A stretch of DNA of 64,000 bases from an uncultured Lentisphaeraceae bacterium (GTDB lineage: Bacteria > Verrucomicrobiota > Kiritimatiellia > RFP12 > DVOR01). The translations under genes were made by a program, and so were the position numbers. Shown piece by piece: positions 35,639-45,126 of the stretch. Numbering within the stretch: position 1 is the stretch's first letter; each line of letters opens with the position of its first letter. The stretch covers positions 124,001 through 188,000 of the forward strand of contig CASEMQ010000070.1 of assembly GCA_949289005.1 (NCBI GenBank), in the 5' to 3' direction. The notes beneath the pieces are model-generated. The model ran no database searches and was not told the DNA's origin. It saw only the letters and a list, made by a program, of their open reading frames with translations.

Positions 35639-36934
35639 ATGGCCAAGTTCAGATTCAAGGCTGTGGATTCGCAGGGCAAGGAAGTGCTCAGCACGGTGGA
35701 GGCGGACTCCCAAAGCGCCGCGATCGAGAAGATCCGCGCAATGCGCCTGACGCCGAAGGCCATTGGCGTGGTCGCTGAGGACGGGGGCGCACCGACGGTA
35801 GCACCTGCCACGGCCAAGCCGAAGAAGCGCGGAGGCGACCTCAACATCAACATCAAGTTGCCCAAGTTCCTCCGCGGTGGTGTGAAGACGAAGGATTTGA
35901 TGGTCTTCACGCGTCAGTTGGCGACGTTGGTGGATGCGGGTCTGCCGTTGTTGCGTGGTTTGCGCGTGTTGCACCGCCAGTGCCAGAATGAAGCGCTAAA
36001 GGAGGCGTTGGCAGGCATGATCGAGACGGTGGAGACTGGTAACACCTTCTCGGAATCGCTCGCGAACTACCCAAAGATTTTCAATCATCTCTACGTGAAC
36101 ATGGTGAAGGCCGGCGAGGCCGGTGGCGTGTTGGAAACGGTGCTGAACCGTTTGGCGGAGTTCATGGAAAAGGCGGAGAAAATCAAGAACAAGGTGAAAG
36201 GTGCGATGACCTATCCCATCGTGGTCTTGGTGGCGGCCGTGGGCATCGTGGTCTTCCTGATGTTGGCGGTAATCCCGAAGTTCCAGCAAATCTTCGATGA
36301 CTTGATGGGCGGCGAGGGCATGCCGGCGCTGACCTCGTTTGTGATTGGCCTCTCGGAGTGGGTGCAGCAATATTGGCTCTTCTTGGGCGTGGCCATCGTT
36401 GGCGTGGTGGTGGTACTGAAGATTTTCGGCAAAACACCGCTCGGTGCACAGATGAATGACCGCCTTGCGTTGCGTGCGCCGGTCTTTGGCGACCTGACGC
36501 GCAAAACCATCGTGGCGCGCCTGACGCGCACGCTCGGCACGTTGCTGAGCTCGGGCGTGCCGGTGCTTCAAGCGCTTTCGATCGTCAAGGACACCACAGG
36601 CAACTACGTCATCGCCAAAGCCTTGCAATCGGTGCACGACAGCGTGAAAGAGGGTGAAGGCATGACTGCGCCGTTGGGCGCGTGCGGCGAGTTTCCCCCG
36701 ATGGTGGTCTCGATGGTGGAGGTGGGCGAGGAGACAGGTGCCCTGCCCGAGATGCTCATCCGCATCGCCAACACCTACGACGACGAGGTGGACAATGCTG
36801 TGGCGGCCATGACCTCGATTATCGAGCCGATCATGATTATCTTCTTGGCAGTGGTCGTGGGCGGCATCGTCATCGCCATGTTCATGCCGCTGATCTCGAT
36901 TATCGGCACCATCGGCCAGCAAACCGGGGCCTAA
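35639..36934 (+). CDS. Type II secretion / type IV pilus inner-membrane platform protein (GspF/PilC-like)
   Basis: 431 residues with two T2SSF domains. An N-terminal cytoplasmic module (MAKFRFKAVDSQGKEV) is followed by domain 1 (FTRQLATLVDAGLPLLRGL) and a helix pair near 200-260. Domain 2 (RLTRTLGTLLSSGVPVLQAL) and a final hydrophobic helix near 400 follow. MVKAGEAGGVLE and MVEVGEETGALPE are the repeated family signatures. It forms the platform on which pseudopilins are assembled. GAGG lies 7 nt before the ATG. It is the first gene of a tightly spaced ten-gene run to tpiA; the ATPase, secretin and prepilin peptidase are not here. Confidence 0.92.
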   Translation: MAKFRFKAVDSQGKEVLSTVEADSQSAAIEKIRAMRLTPKAIGVVAEDGGAPTVAPATAKPKKRGGDLNINIKLPKFLRGGVKTKDLMVFTRQLATLVDAGLPLLRGLRVLHRQCQNEALKEALAGMIETVETGNTFSESLANYPKIFNHLYVNMVKAGEAGGVLETVLNRLAEFMEKAEKIKNKVKGAMTYPIVVLVAAVGIVVFLMLAVIPKFQQIFDDLMGGEGMPALTSFVIGLSEWVQQYWLFLGVAIVGVVVVLKIFGKTPLGAQMNDRLALRAPVFGDLTRKTIVARLTRTLGTLLSSGVPVLQALSIVKDTTGNYVIAKALQSVHDSVKEGEGMTAPLGACGEFPPMVVSMVEVGEETGALPEMLIRIANTYDDEVDNAVAAMTSIIEPIMIIFLAVVVGGIVIAMFMPLISIIGTIGQQTGA

Positions 36935-36949
36935 AGCAAGGAGGTCGTG

Positions 36950-37747
36950 ATGGCACATACATCGGTTTCGCGTACACGTCGCGGCTTCACCTTGGTGGAG
37001 TTGCTGGCGGTCATCGTGATTATCGGCATTCTCTCGGCGGGCGTCTTCATGTTGGTGCGCATGGCCAGCGACAAGGCGGCCATCGCGAAGACCACCGCGC
37101 AGGTGCACGCCATCGCCTCGCTCGTCGAGGAATATCGCAACCTCTATGGCCACTATCCGCGCGTGGTGGAAAATGACAGCCCGGAAGGTTACTACCCACT
37201 CGGCTTCTCCTTCAAGGTCAGGGACGGAGGATCTTGCAAAAACTGCGGCAACAAACCTAGCGACGACGGCGTTACCTTCGGACTGTGTGCCTCGTTCGTG
37301 CCGATCGCGACGGTGATGTACAACGCCACCGAGGGCAGTGACATGCAGAACCGCTTCGAGAACGCCTTCAAGAACCCTGCCAGCCAGGAAAACGACTCTT
37401 GGCGCAAGATGTTCGGCGAGAACAACCTGAACAACGACATCACCAAGATGTTGGAGAGCGAGGCCGCCGACCAGAACCTTCAAGCACTCTATCGCTCTTG
37501 GAGACGCCTGCAACAGGATGGCATGGTCTCGGGCAACAGTGGCGAGGGCGCATACGGCACCTGCGTCTATTGCCAGACGACCACCTGCTCCTTCAGCGCG
37601 GAGTCCGCCGATGCTTGGGGCAATGGGTTGCGCTACCACATGGTGGGCGGCGCCGGCGAAATCGTCTCCGCCGGGCCCGATGGCACCTTCGGCACGGCCG
37701 ACGACATCACGAGCGGTGGCGTCGCGGCCGACGATGACGACGAATGA
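36950..37747 (+). CDS. Type II pseudopilin, GspG-like, Cys-containing
   Basis: 265 residues. The class III signal RRGFTLVELLAVIVIIG is near residue 12; the peptidase cuts after Gly and leaves N-methyl-Phe. After the hydrophobic helix the globular part carries two Cys groups, CKNCG and CVYCQTTTC, likely disulfides or a metal site. The C-terminus SAGPDGTFGTADDI matches the calcium loop of GspG. Length is about twice that of a classical GspG. GGAGG lies 5 nt before ATG 36950, favouring it over GTG 36947. It begins 15 bp after gspF. Confidence 0.85.
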   Translation: MAHTSVSRTRRGFTLVELLAVIVIIGILSAGVFMLVRMASDKAAIAKTTAQVHAIASLVEEYRNLYGHYPRVVENDSPEGYYPLGFSFKVRDGGSCKNCGNKPSDDGVTFGLCASFVPIATVMYNATEGSDMQNRFENAFKNPASQENDSWRKMFGENNLNNDITKMLESEAADQNLQALYRSWRRLQQDGMVSGNSGEGAYGTCVYCQTTTCSFSAESADAWGNGLRYHMVGGAGEIVSAGPDGTFGTADDITSGGVAADDDDE

Positions 37748-37776
37748 GCGCCGGGAAGGATTTGGAGGGAACAACG

Positions 37777-38373
37777 ATGGGAACGACCTTACGGAACGCC
37801 GCACGCAAGGGTTTCACGCTGGTTGAGCTCTTGGTAGTCATCGTCATCCTGGGCGTGTTGATCGCCGCTTGCGCCGGGGCCTATGCGCACTTCATCGAGC
37901 AGTCCCGGCGAAAGAATGCCGCGGACGTCTGCGACCAAATCGCCGCGGCCTGGACGACGTATCACCGTGACTTGGGCTTCTGGCCGGAGGAAGTTGGGCG
38001 CTCGGGCGTGCAGGAGATGGACACCGAGATGTGCACCATCCTCGGCAAGGCGGGCGTGCTGGACGTGCTCTACATCGACAGCTCCGACTCAAACAGTGCG
38101 GCCGATGGCTTGCGACGAAACCGCGACAACGTCGCCGAGTTGCGCTACGGCCTGCTCGACCCCATCGGTCAGCGCCTCTTCGACAACGGCCGCCGCGGTT
38201 CGGAAGTTGAGGATCACCTCTATCAATTCGTGTTGGACGACGACGAGGACGGTGTGATCGAGTTGCCCTCCGAAGTGGGCGGCGGGCGGATCCGCGCGGA
38301 CGCGGCGGTATGGTGTTGGCCCGAAAGCCGCGATGCCCGCAATGCGGGCGAGACCTACGCGCAAAGTTGGTGA
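37777..38373 (+). CDS. Type II pseudopilin
   Basis: 198 residues. RKGFTLVELLVVIVILG near residue 9 is the prepilin-peptidase site and transmembrane helix. The remaining domain has no motif I recognise beyond an acidic stretch DDDEDGVIELP. ATG 37777 is chosen over the overlapping ATG 37744 because GGAGGG lies 7 nt upstream of 37777. It probably forms a minor component of the secretion pseudopilus. Confidence 0.82.
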   Translation: MGTTLRNAARKGFTLVELLVVIVILGVLIAACAGAYAHFIEQSRRKNAADVCDQIAAAWTTYHRDLGFWPEEVGRSGVQEMDTEMCTILGKAGVLDVLYIDSSDSNSAADGLRRNRDNVAELRYGLLDPIGQRLFDNGRRGSEVEDHLYQFVLDDDEDGVIELPSEVGGGRIRADAAVWCWPESRDARNAGETYAQSW

Positions 38374-38386
38374 GTGAGGAACGACG

Positions 38387-39013
38387 ATGAACCTTTTCCG
38401 CAAAGCGTTTTCTTCCCGCAAGGGCTTCACGTTGGTGGAGCTGATGGTGGTGATTGTCATCCTGGCCTCGTTGGTGGCGCTCGGGAGCATCGCGGTGGTG
38501 CAGGTGTTGCGTGGCTCGGAGAACACCAAGCGCACGGCCTTCGCCAAGACCATCCACAGCGCCATCATGGCCTACAAGAACGAGAACGGCGAGTGGCCCA
38601 TCCCGGACGCCACCTCCTACAACAACAGCACGGTGACCTATGGCACCGTGAACAGCTCCAACCGCGCGGACAAGGGCAACGCGGAGGTCATCATGCTGCT
38701 CTACGGGCGCGACGCCAACGGCCGCCGCGACGAGACCATGCGTGCCTACATCACCGACTCCTCGGCGCTCTACGTTGTCCGCGGCAACAGCATGCAACTC
38801 TTGGACGACGCGCTCGCCAGCGGTGGCGTCTCCGCCAACGACATGATTGGCTTCCCCATCACCATGCGCAAAACCAACGTCGCGCAATACCGCAACCTCA
38901 GCCAGGCCCAGGCCTTCGCGCCCATCCAAATCTCGTTCGACTTTGATTTGGACCATTATTCGGTGAGCGTCCCGACGGATATGGACTTCGGGAAGGTCGT
39001 CCGCCTGCATTGA
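38387..39013 (+). CDS. Type II pseudopilin
   Basis: 208 residues with RKGFTLVELMVVIVILA near residue 11, a helix, then a region that starts like GspG (AFAKTIHSAIMAYKNENGEWP). That segment is the usual long alpha-helix leading into the globular head. The head has no calcium-loop motif. It lies 13 bp after the previous pseudopilin, with a GAGG-type ribosome-binding site. Confidence 0.85.
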   Translation: MNLFRKAFSSRKGFTLVELMVVIVILASLVALGSIAVVQVLRGSENTKRTAFAKTIHSAIMAYKNENGEWPIPDATSYNNSTVTYGTVNSSNRADKGNAEVIMLLYGRDANGRRDETMRAYITDSSALYVVRGNSMQLLDDALASGGVSANDMIGFPITMRKTNVAQYRNLSQAQAFAPIQISFDFDLDHYSVSVPTDMDFGKVVRLH

Positions 39014-39040
39014 TCGCGAACTTGAACCAAGGAGTCGGCG

Positions 39041-39889
39041 ATGACACCAATAGGATTTCGGCGCGGGCACCGGGGCTTCACCTTGGTGGAGCTCTTGGTG
39101 GTGATTGGCATCGCGACGTTGCTGCTGACGCTGTCGGCCACTTCGTTTTTCGGCGCCACGCGCGGCGAGGCGTTGAACAAGAGCCGCGACCAGTTGCGCG
39201 ACGTGCTCCTCTCGGCCCGGCAGCAGGCTTGCATCCTGGGCAAGACCCACGTGGTGCTCTGCTGGAACGTGGACACCGAGGTGGAGGTGGGCAGCAAAAC
39301 GCAAAAAGGCAAGCAGGGGCGCTACGCCACCTTCCAATACGTCGGCCGCGTCTGGCCGCAAGGCGACAAGCTGGCCGCGCCCTTCGGCATCCAGCGCGAC
39401 CTGCTCTCCTCGTTGCACGTCAATGAGCGCCTCATCAACATCGACGACCCCGACGACAACACGTTCATGCGTGTGAAAAACGTGCCGAACGACGACACCA
39501 AAACCATCGACGACAACGCCAGCGACAACAGTGGCAACCGTATCAACAACTTGGATTACGACTACTACGACGGCGAGAAGTTGCGCCTGGTCGCCTCTGA
39601 CGTAAAGGACTACTACGGCCACCAGAACCTCGGTTTCTTCGTGGCCGAGTTGCGCGAGAGCTGTGGCGAGACCAAGCCCTTCCCGCTGGGGCTGCGTGTC
39701 ACCTCCACCTATTCCCTGCCACGCCTTTACTCCTTCGACAAAGATCGAACGGCTTTTGTTTTTACGCCCGATGGGCGTGTCGAGCAGAGCGGATCGGTGC
39801 GGGCCAGTCTGGCGCTCGCCGCCAACGCACCCGCCTTCACCATCAACGTCAGCGCGGACGGTGACGTCGAGTCCACCACCCAGAAATGA
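39041..39889 (+). CDS. Type II pseudopilin, GspH-like
   Basis: 282 residues. HRGFTLVELLVVIGIATLL near residue 10 is followed by NKSRDQLRDVLLSARQQACILGKTHVVLCW. This arrangement, a helix and then a strand reading V-V-L-C-W, is typical of GspH/FimT-type minor pseudopilins. The end PDGRVEQSGSVRASL also fits a FimT-like last strand. The 5' neighbour ends 27 bp earlier. Confidence 0.82.
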   Translation: MTPIGFRRGHRGFTLVELLVVIGIATLLLTLSATSFFGATRGEALNKSRDQLRDVLLSARQQACILGKTHVVLCWNVDTEVEVGSKTQKGKQGRYATFQYVGRVWPQGDKLAAPFGIQRDLLSSLHVNERLINIDDPDDNTFMRVKNVPNDDTKTIDDNASDNSGNRINNLDYDYYDGEKLRLVASDVKDYYGHQNLGFFVAELRESCGETKPFPLGLRVTSTYSLPRLYSFDKDRTAFVFTPDGRVEQSGSVRASLALAANAPAFTINVSADGDVESTTQK

Positions 39890-39900
39890 GGGGCCACGCC

Positions 39901-40446
39901 ATGAAAAAAACCTTTCGTTTGCTCCGCGCCGGGTTCTCGTTGATCGAGGTGAACATGGCCATCTTCGTCCTCGCGGGTGGCGCGTTGGCACTGCTCGGCC
40001 TCTTCCCGATCGGCCTGCGCGACAGCTTGGCCTCGCGCCAGGAAATGCGCGTGGCGGCCTTCGCCGATCGTTTTTTGGGGGCCGTCAAAATCGCCGCGGC
40101 CGAGGCCGAGGACTTGGACGACCTGAAGGCTATCGTGAAAGACATCATGGACACCTCCCCCGGCTTCGAGTGGAGCGACGACGCCGGCGAACAGCCGGAC
40201 ACGGATGGCAACGGCGGCGACTTGGACGCCACCGAGGACGAGTCCGGCGTATTCTACCGCGCTTGGGCCGACTGGGATTCGGCTTGGAATGGGGAAAACG
40301 GCAGCCAATACATGGGTAACCAACGCATGATCGAGGTGGGCATCCTGGTGACGGGCGAGAACGCCAAGCAGAACAAACGCGCCCTGCTCACAGCCTCGTC
40401 CTATGGCATGCGCGTGACGATTGATCCCACCAACGTCAGCAACTGA
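39901..40446 (+). CDS. Minor pseudopilin, GspI-like
   Basis: 181 residues. RAGFSLIEVNMAIFVLAGG near residue 9 gives the FSLIEV form typical of GspI/PilV, and GLFPIGLRDSLASRQEMR is the PilV-like region after the helix. An acidic loop with DTDGNGGDLDATEDESG follows, possibly calcium-binding. ATG 39901 is preferred to ATG 39886, which overlaps the previous stop, because GAGGGG lies 7 nt upstream of 39901. Confidence 0.8.
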   Translation: MKKTFRLLRAGFSLIEVNMAIFVLAGGALALLGLFPIGLRDSLASRQEMRVAAFADRFLGAVKIAAAEAEDLDDLKAIVKDIMDTSPGFEWSDDAGEQPDTDGNGGDLDATEDESGVFYRAWADWDSAWNGENGSQYMGNQRMIEVGILVTGENAKQNKRALLTASSYGMRVTIDPTNVSN

Positions 40447-40455
40447 GGAGCCACC

Positions 40456-41184
40456 ATGCGACACAACCCATTCCGTTTCGCCGCGCGGCGCGGCTTCTCG
40501 CTGATCGAGGTGTTGGTGGCGATGGCCATCCTCACCATCATCGTTCTCATCGTGGCCTACATCTTCCAACAGACCGGCTTGGCGTGGTCGCTGGGCCTGA
40601 AACGCGCCAACGAGCAATCCTCAGTCCGCGCTGTAGTCGGCGCCATCAGCCGTGACCTCGCCATGATTGTCGACCCGGCAAACTTCGTCATCGGCCCCGC
40701 GCAAAGCGACCAATCCATCCGGGACGAGGCGATGGACATGGGCTACGTGGACCCCGGCTCAGGTGCGCTAGGTGGCAGTTCGCTCGACTTCTGGATTCTC
40801 CGTGCGCCCGACATGCTGGACGATGACGACAAAGCCACGCGCGAGCTTATGCATGTCACCTACACCGGCGGCAACCCCGTCAGGCGCACCGTCACCGCTT
40901 TTGGCACCTCGGGCGACGGCGACCCCGGTTCCAGCGAAGAAGCTGGCGCCAGCGACTCGGAGTTCGACCTCGGCTCGGGCGGCGGTATCCGCTTCGAGGC
41001 AATCGACCCGGACGACGCCACGCGTTTCACCTCGCTCTACGACGCCGCGGGATTGCGCGTCATCGTCTCGCCCACCAAGCCGCCGGCGGTGCTGGATTAC
41101 GAGATTTACGTGGGCTCCTGCGGACCGGATGGCCGTTGGGGCACGGACGACGACATCCGCCCTTGGGTGGAGGGCGAGAATTGA
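40456..41184 (+). CDS. Minor pseudopilin, GspJ-like
   Basis: 242 residues. RRGFSLIEVLVAMAILTII is near residue 11. Next comes the GspJ-like segment VRAVVGAISRDLAMI, the long arm helix preceding the head. The C-terminus SCGPDGRWGTDDDIRPW repeats the GspG-type D-G-x3-T-D-D-I calcium-loop pattern, unusual for a GspJ. It starts 9 bp after the GspI-like gene. Confidence 0.8.
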   Translation: MRHNPFRFAARRGFSLIEVLVAMAILTIIVLIVAYIFQQTGLAWSLGLKRANEQSSVRAVVGAISRDLAMIVDPANFVIGPAQSDQSIRDEAMDMGYVDPGSGALGGSSLDFWILRAPDMLDDDDKATRELMHVTYTGGNPVRRTVTAFGTSGDGDPGSSEEAGASDSEFDLGSGGGIRFEAIDPDDATRFTSLYDAAGLRVIVSPTKPPAVLDYEIYVGSCGPDGRWGTDDDIRPWVEGEN

Positions 41185-41207
41185 GCACTTTGGAAAGGCA
41201 CCCCGCC

Positions 41208-41711
41208 ATGCGACACTTTCACGCACTACGCGCCGGCTTCACGCTTGTGGAGCTTTTGGTGGTCATCGCCATCCTCGGCATCCTCATCGCCACATTCGCG
41301 GCCTCCACCGCCTCCGCGCACGAGACCGCCCGCATCACCAAGGCCACGGCCGAAAGCCGCGAACTCGGCAACGCCATCCGCCTCTTCCTGCTCACCGAGA
41401 TGGACACCGAGAGCTCTTCGGATATCGATGGCGACGACCCTCTGTCCGCGTTGGGGCTGGGCGAAGGTGAGAATCCAATCTCCTCCGCGCTCTCCGGCCG
41501 TCTGACCTCTGACAACAACGATGCCGGACACGCCTACTTTGCCGCCTCGCAAAGCGCCATGCCCAACGGCACGATCATCGATCCGTGGGGACGCCCCTAT
41601 CGCGTCCGAGTCCGGCGCTTCAAGCCTCAAGTGGATCAAGACGAGGACTACGTCATCATCCTGCCCATCCAAGGGCGCCACCGTACGCTCGATCCCGTGA
41701 AAGCCAATTAA
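41208..41711 (+). CDS. Type II pseudopilin
   Basis: 167 residues with RAGFTLVELLVVIAILG near residue 8. The arm helix has TKATAESRELGNAIRLFLLTEMDTES, followed by the typical GspG-like phrase IIDPWGRPYRVRVRR. This suggests a GspG-family head without its calcium loop. The start ATG 41208 is preceded by GGAAAGG about 9 nt away; the longer frame from 41136 is antisense-like sequence within the previous gene. Confidence 0.82.
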   Translation: MRHFHALRAGFTLVELLVVIAILGILIATFAASTASAHETARITKATAESRELGNAIRLFLLTEMDTESSSDIDGDDPLSALGLGEGENPISSALSGRLTSDNNDAGHAYFAASQSAMPNGTIIDPWGRPYRVRVRRFKPQVDQDEDYVIILPIQGRHRTLDPVKAN

Positions 41712-41730
41712 TTCCGTGGAGGGACACCTT

Positions 41731-44700
41731 ATGCGCACACCTGCCTCCAACCGCGGCTCCGCGTTGCTGATTGTGCTCGGCCTACTCAGCTTCCTCATGA
41801 TCAGCGCCGTGGCCTTCGCCATCTCCATGCGCACCGAACGTGCGGCCGCGTCCGCCTACCGTCGCAGCCTTCAGGCGCGCGAACTTATCGGAACGGCCTT
41901 CGCCGATGCCTACGCCACCGCCAACTTTGCCCTCAACGAACAACGCGCCAACGCCGGTTTCAACGTCAGCGACGAGGACACCTACACCGTCGAGGCGCTC
42001 GCACCCTTCAAATACTCCTCGAGTGAGGACTCCTACGGCCGCCTGATTGCCTCCCGCACCGAGCAGAACGATTCCTCCATCGCCTTTTTGCTCGATGACG
42101 CGGTGATGCGCCATATCCCCCCCTACATTGCCTACGCCGTCTACGAGACCCTCGAGGTCGACGAGTGCCCCAACGGCAATGGCAAGGATGTCTCCGGCTC
42201 CCCCAGCTACACCATTGACCGTGCCGCCAACTGGAAACCAATCAAAACGCAAATCCCCAAATCACACGTCCAGAACAGCCAGGTTGACACGGAGGTGAAC
42301 GAAACCACCGTCGGGCGCATGGCGTGGGCCGTCATCAACCTCTCCGACGCGCTCGACATCAACGCCATCGGCTCTGTCTCCCAGCGTCGCGGCATCGGCC
42401 TCACCGGAAGCGAACTCGCTTTCGGCCAACTCGCCGGCACCACGCAGTCGAGCGGCGACCCCCGGGATTTCTACGACCTGCTCCCCGCCACCGCCGACGC
42501 GCAGGCCACCGAGTTGCCCCTCTTCGCCTCCGGCGCGGATCTCTCCGTCTATGCCGCCCGCGTCAAGACCGACAGCCTTCTGAACCGCGACGTCAACGGC
42601 ATTTATCCCTTCTCTTGGGAAAATGCGCTCTCCGAGGAAGGTCTGGGCGCCTTCTCGCCCTTCACGGTCTACAGCTTCTGGCCCAACACACGCCGCCGCA
42701 ACGAGTCGGGCACGCGCCGCTCCACCACCGGCACGGGCTCCGGCACTCAAGTCGTCATCTCCTGCGATGAGATCGACGAGGCTTATCTCACCCCCAGTTG
42801 CGAATTTGAGCGACTGACCCAAACGACACTCAACTCCAGCGGCACCGAAGGCACCTCCCTCGCCCGTCTCTTGCTCGACTACATCGATACCAACAACAAG
42901 CCAGACCTCTACGAAACCGCCTTCACGCAAGATCTCTACAACAACGCACTCCCCACCGTCGAGTGCGTGCCCATGGTCAGCGAAATCGCCTACGACATGA
43001 CCGGCTGGAACCCCAACGATACCTTTATCAGCGACCTCAAATCGCAAATCGAGGAAAAGTTCGCCGGTATCGAGCCTGAAACCAACGAGTTTGAGACCTA
43101 TAGCGCCATCCCCACCACGCTCAAAACCACCAAAAAACTTGCCCTCAACCTTCCCGACCCCGAGCTCAACATCGGCTTGCGCGCCTATTTCCCAGGCCGA
43201 GCCGAGAGCGAAGGCAACTTCACCTTCGAGCCCGAGGGCTTCGTCGCCGTCTTCGCCTCCGCCTTCAAGGGTGGCTCGGTGATGTCGGAATGTTTCGCCT
43301 CCAACCAAAACAAGAATGCCGACATCAGCCTCTCAGGCGGTTCGTTGTCCGTCGCTGGCGGTAGCGAGGACTTGGTTTTTGAGAGCGCCAACAACATTCG
43401 TCTCGCCGGCCAGAACATGAACTTCGACATCGACGTTCAGAACATTCCCATCGCGGTGCCGGCCCAACAAGGCGGCGCGGCAACGCAGATCACGGAGGTC
43501 ACCTTCAATTTCCTCGTCGACTTCGTCTTCCGCGTGACCGTCAAGGATGGCAGCACCGTCGTGGATCTTTGCCCGGCCGACCGCGGCCGCACCTCCAAGC
43601 GCGACAAGTCCGCCTACCCCACAGACATCGCCAATCGCTTCGACCAAAACCAGATGGGTGCCAACGACGCACAGTTCTTCCGCGTGACCCGCCCCATCTC
43701 CGTCACGTTCGCGTTGGAATGGGAGGTCGAGGAAAAAGAAGTGACGGAGGGTGAAACAACCAAGACGGTCTATTCCGTTAAGTCCAAGATCGCCTCCGGC
43801 CACGACGTAACCGTTGCGTGCCGCCCCACCGAGCAACTCCAGCTCGATGGTGGCACGCTGGACGTCATGTCCTCCGCGCAAGCCTCCTGCTTGGCCTCCT
43901 CCCCCGAGAGCGGCGCTTGGTACACCGTGGATCCGCGCTACAACTGGCTCTCGCCCATGCTTGGCCTGACGGGCGGTGCGGGCGGTTACGGCACCTCCAA
44001 CCACAAAGCCAACCTCTCCTCGCCCCACTGGCTCTTCATTGAAGGTGGTCAAATCACCGGCGGCAACGAGGAACCCTCGCAGGTGCAGGAGGATTACGCC
44101 TCCTCCAACTCCTCTCTCGTGCCCTTCTCGTGGGGTCTGGAAGTGCAAGACATCCGCTACGGCTACAACGATGCCGGCCAACTCCTCCTCCCCGGCGAGA
44201 TTGGCTTCCTCCCGGTCCCCTTCCCCGACGATGTCTGGACGCCGAACGAACGCGCCTATCTTACCAACTCCTTGGAGAACTACTACAACACAGTGGCCAA
44301 GGCATCCTTCTTCCGTACCATCCCCATCACCGACTTCAACGATGGCGCCTTCTCCGGCACCTCGACCTATGGCGGTTACGACCGCGCCGTCGCCCTCACC
44401 GAAATGCTCGAGGGGTTTGGCGGCAGCAACTTTCCCGAGGAACACCGCGGCATCGTCAATGTCTTCTCCGGCATGGACGACTACTACACCAGCATGCGCC
44501 TGCGCCAGTTCGCCATGATGGGCGTCCCCGGCTCCATCAAGCAGGCCGCCAAGGTCACCCTCGACCGCCTCAAAGAAGCCACCGCCGCCAAGCGCGTCCC
44601 CGCCGCCCTCGTCTCCGAAGACCTCAAGTCCCTCGAGAACGACGCCATCAAAAACGCGAAACTCGATACCGAAGCAAAGTACGACACCTTTGTGCGCGAC

Positions 44701-45126
44701 TATCTCTTCCCCATCCCCACGGACACCCCCGACGCCAACACCAGCACGTGGGAGCAAACCTACGAAATCTTCCCCGGCACCGAGGCCAAGCCCGAACGCC
44801 CCAAGCGTCGCAAGGAAGCCATCATCCAAAGCGCCTCCGGCACCGCCTCCTTCGCCCAGCGTCTCCAGAAATACAACCAAGACCACTCCAGCGACATCAT
44901 GGGGCAGAATGACATGACCACCCTGGTGGCCATTGGCAACGAAACCTTCGGTGACCGCCAGCAACTCTTCCTCTACGTCCTGCGCGCCGATGCCATCGCC
45001 TACAACTCCGGCCGCGTGCTCTCCCAGCACAAGCCACTCTCCACCGCCCGCGCCGTCATCCTACTCTGGCGCGATGCCTACGGCGAGCTTCCCGACCGCA
45101 TCATCTACCAGCAGTTCCTCCCATGA
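41731..45126 (+). CDS. Very long GspK-like pseudopilin-associated protein
   Basis: 1,131 residues. The N-terminus NRGSALLIVLGLLSFLMISAV resembles GspK/PilX (RG-x-ALLIVL) rather than GFTLVE, and ISMRTERAAASAYRRSLQARELI continues as a GspK arm helix. The other 1,080 residues are a large extracytoplasmic region of unknown fold rich in Ser, Thr, Asn and Asp. GspK is normally about 330 residues, so this is some three times longer. GspK caps the pseudopilus with GspI and GspJ; here the extra mass may be an adhesive or substrate-contacting part (inference). GGAGGG lies 7 nt before ATG 41731. Confidence 0.7.
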   Translation: MRTPASNRGSALLIVLGLLSFLMISAVAFAISMRTERAAASAYRRSLQARELIGTAFADAYATANFALNEQRANAGFNVSDEDTYTVEALAPFKYSSSEDSYGRLIASRTEQNDSSIAFLLDDAVMRHIPPYIAYAVYETLEVDECPNGNGKDVSGSPSYTIDRAANWKPIKTQIPKSHVQNSQVDTEVNETTVGRMAWAVINLSDALDINAIGSVSQRRGIGLTGSELAFGQLAGTTQSSGDPRDFYDLLPATADAQATELPLFASGADLSVYAARVKTDSLLNRDVNGIYPFSWENALSEEGLGAFSPFTVYSFWPNTRRRNESGTRRSTTGTGSGTQVVISCDEIDEAYLTPSCEFERLTQTTLNSSGTEGTSLARLLLDYIDTNNKPDLYETAFTQDLYNNALPTVECVPMVSEIAYDMTGWNPNDTFISDLKSQIEEKFAGIEPETNEFETYSAIPTTLKTTKKLALNLPDPELNIGLRAYFPGRAESEGNFTFEPEGFVAVFASAFKGGSVMSECFASNQNKNADISLSGGSLSVAGGSEDLVFESANNIRLAGQNMNFDIDVQNIPIAVPAQQGGAATQITEVTFNFLVDFVFRVTVKDGSTVVDLCPADRGRTSKRDKSAYPTDIANRFDQNQMGANDAQFFRVTRPISVTFALEWEVEEKEVTEGETTKTVYSVKSKIASGHDVTVACRPTEQLQLDGGTLDVMSSAQASCLASSPESGAWYTVDPRYNWLSPMLGLTGGAGGYGTSNHKANLSSPHWLFIEGGQITGGNEEPSQVQEDYASSNSSLVPFSWGLEVQDIRYGYNDAGQLLLPGEIGFLPVPFPDDVWTPNERAYLTNSLENYYNTVAKASFFRTIPITDFNDGAFSGTSTYGGYDRAVALTEMLEGFGGSNFPEEHRGIVNVFSGMDDYYTSMRLRQFAMMGVPGSIKQAAKVTLDRLKEATAAKRVPAALVSEDLKSLENDAIKNAKLDTEAKYDTFVRDYLFPIPTDTPDANTSTWEQTYEIFPGTEAKPERPKRRKEAIIQSASGTASFAQRLQKYNQDHSSDIMGQNDMTTLVAIGNETFGDRQQLFLYVLRADAIAYNSGRVLSQHKPLSTARAVILLWRDAYGELPDRIIYQQFLP

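Noticed and set aside
36950..41711. Pseudopilin series as type IV pilin genes for twitching motility
   Set aside because: PilT, PilQ and PilM-O are not visible, and the GspG/H/I/J/K-like order fits a type II-like pseudopilus better. This stays open until the ATPase genes are found.
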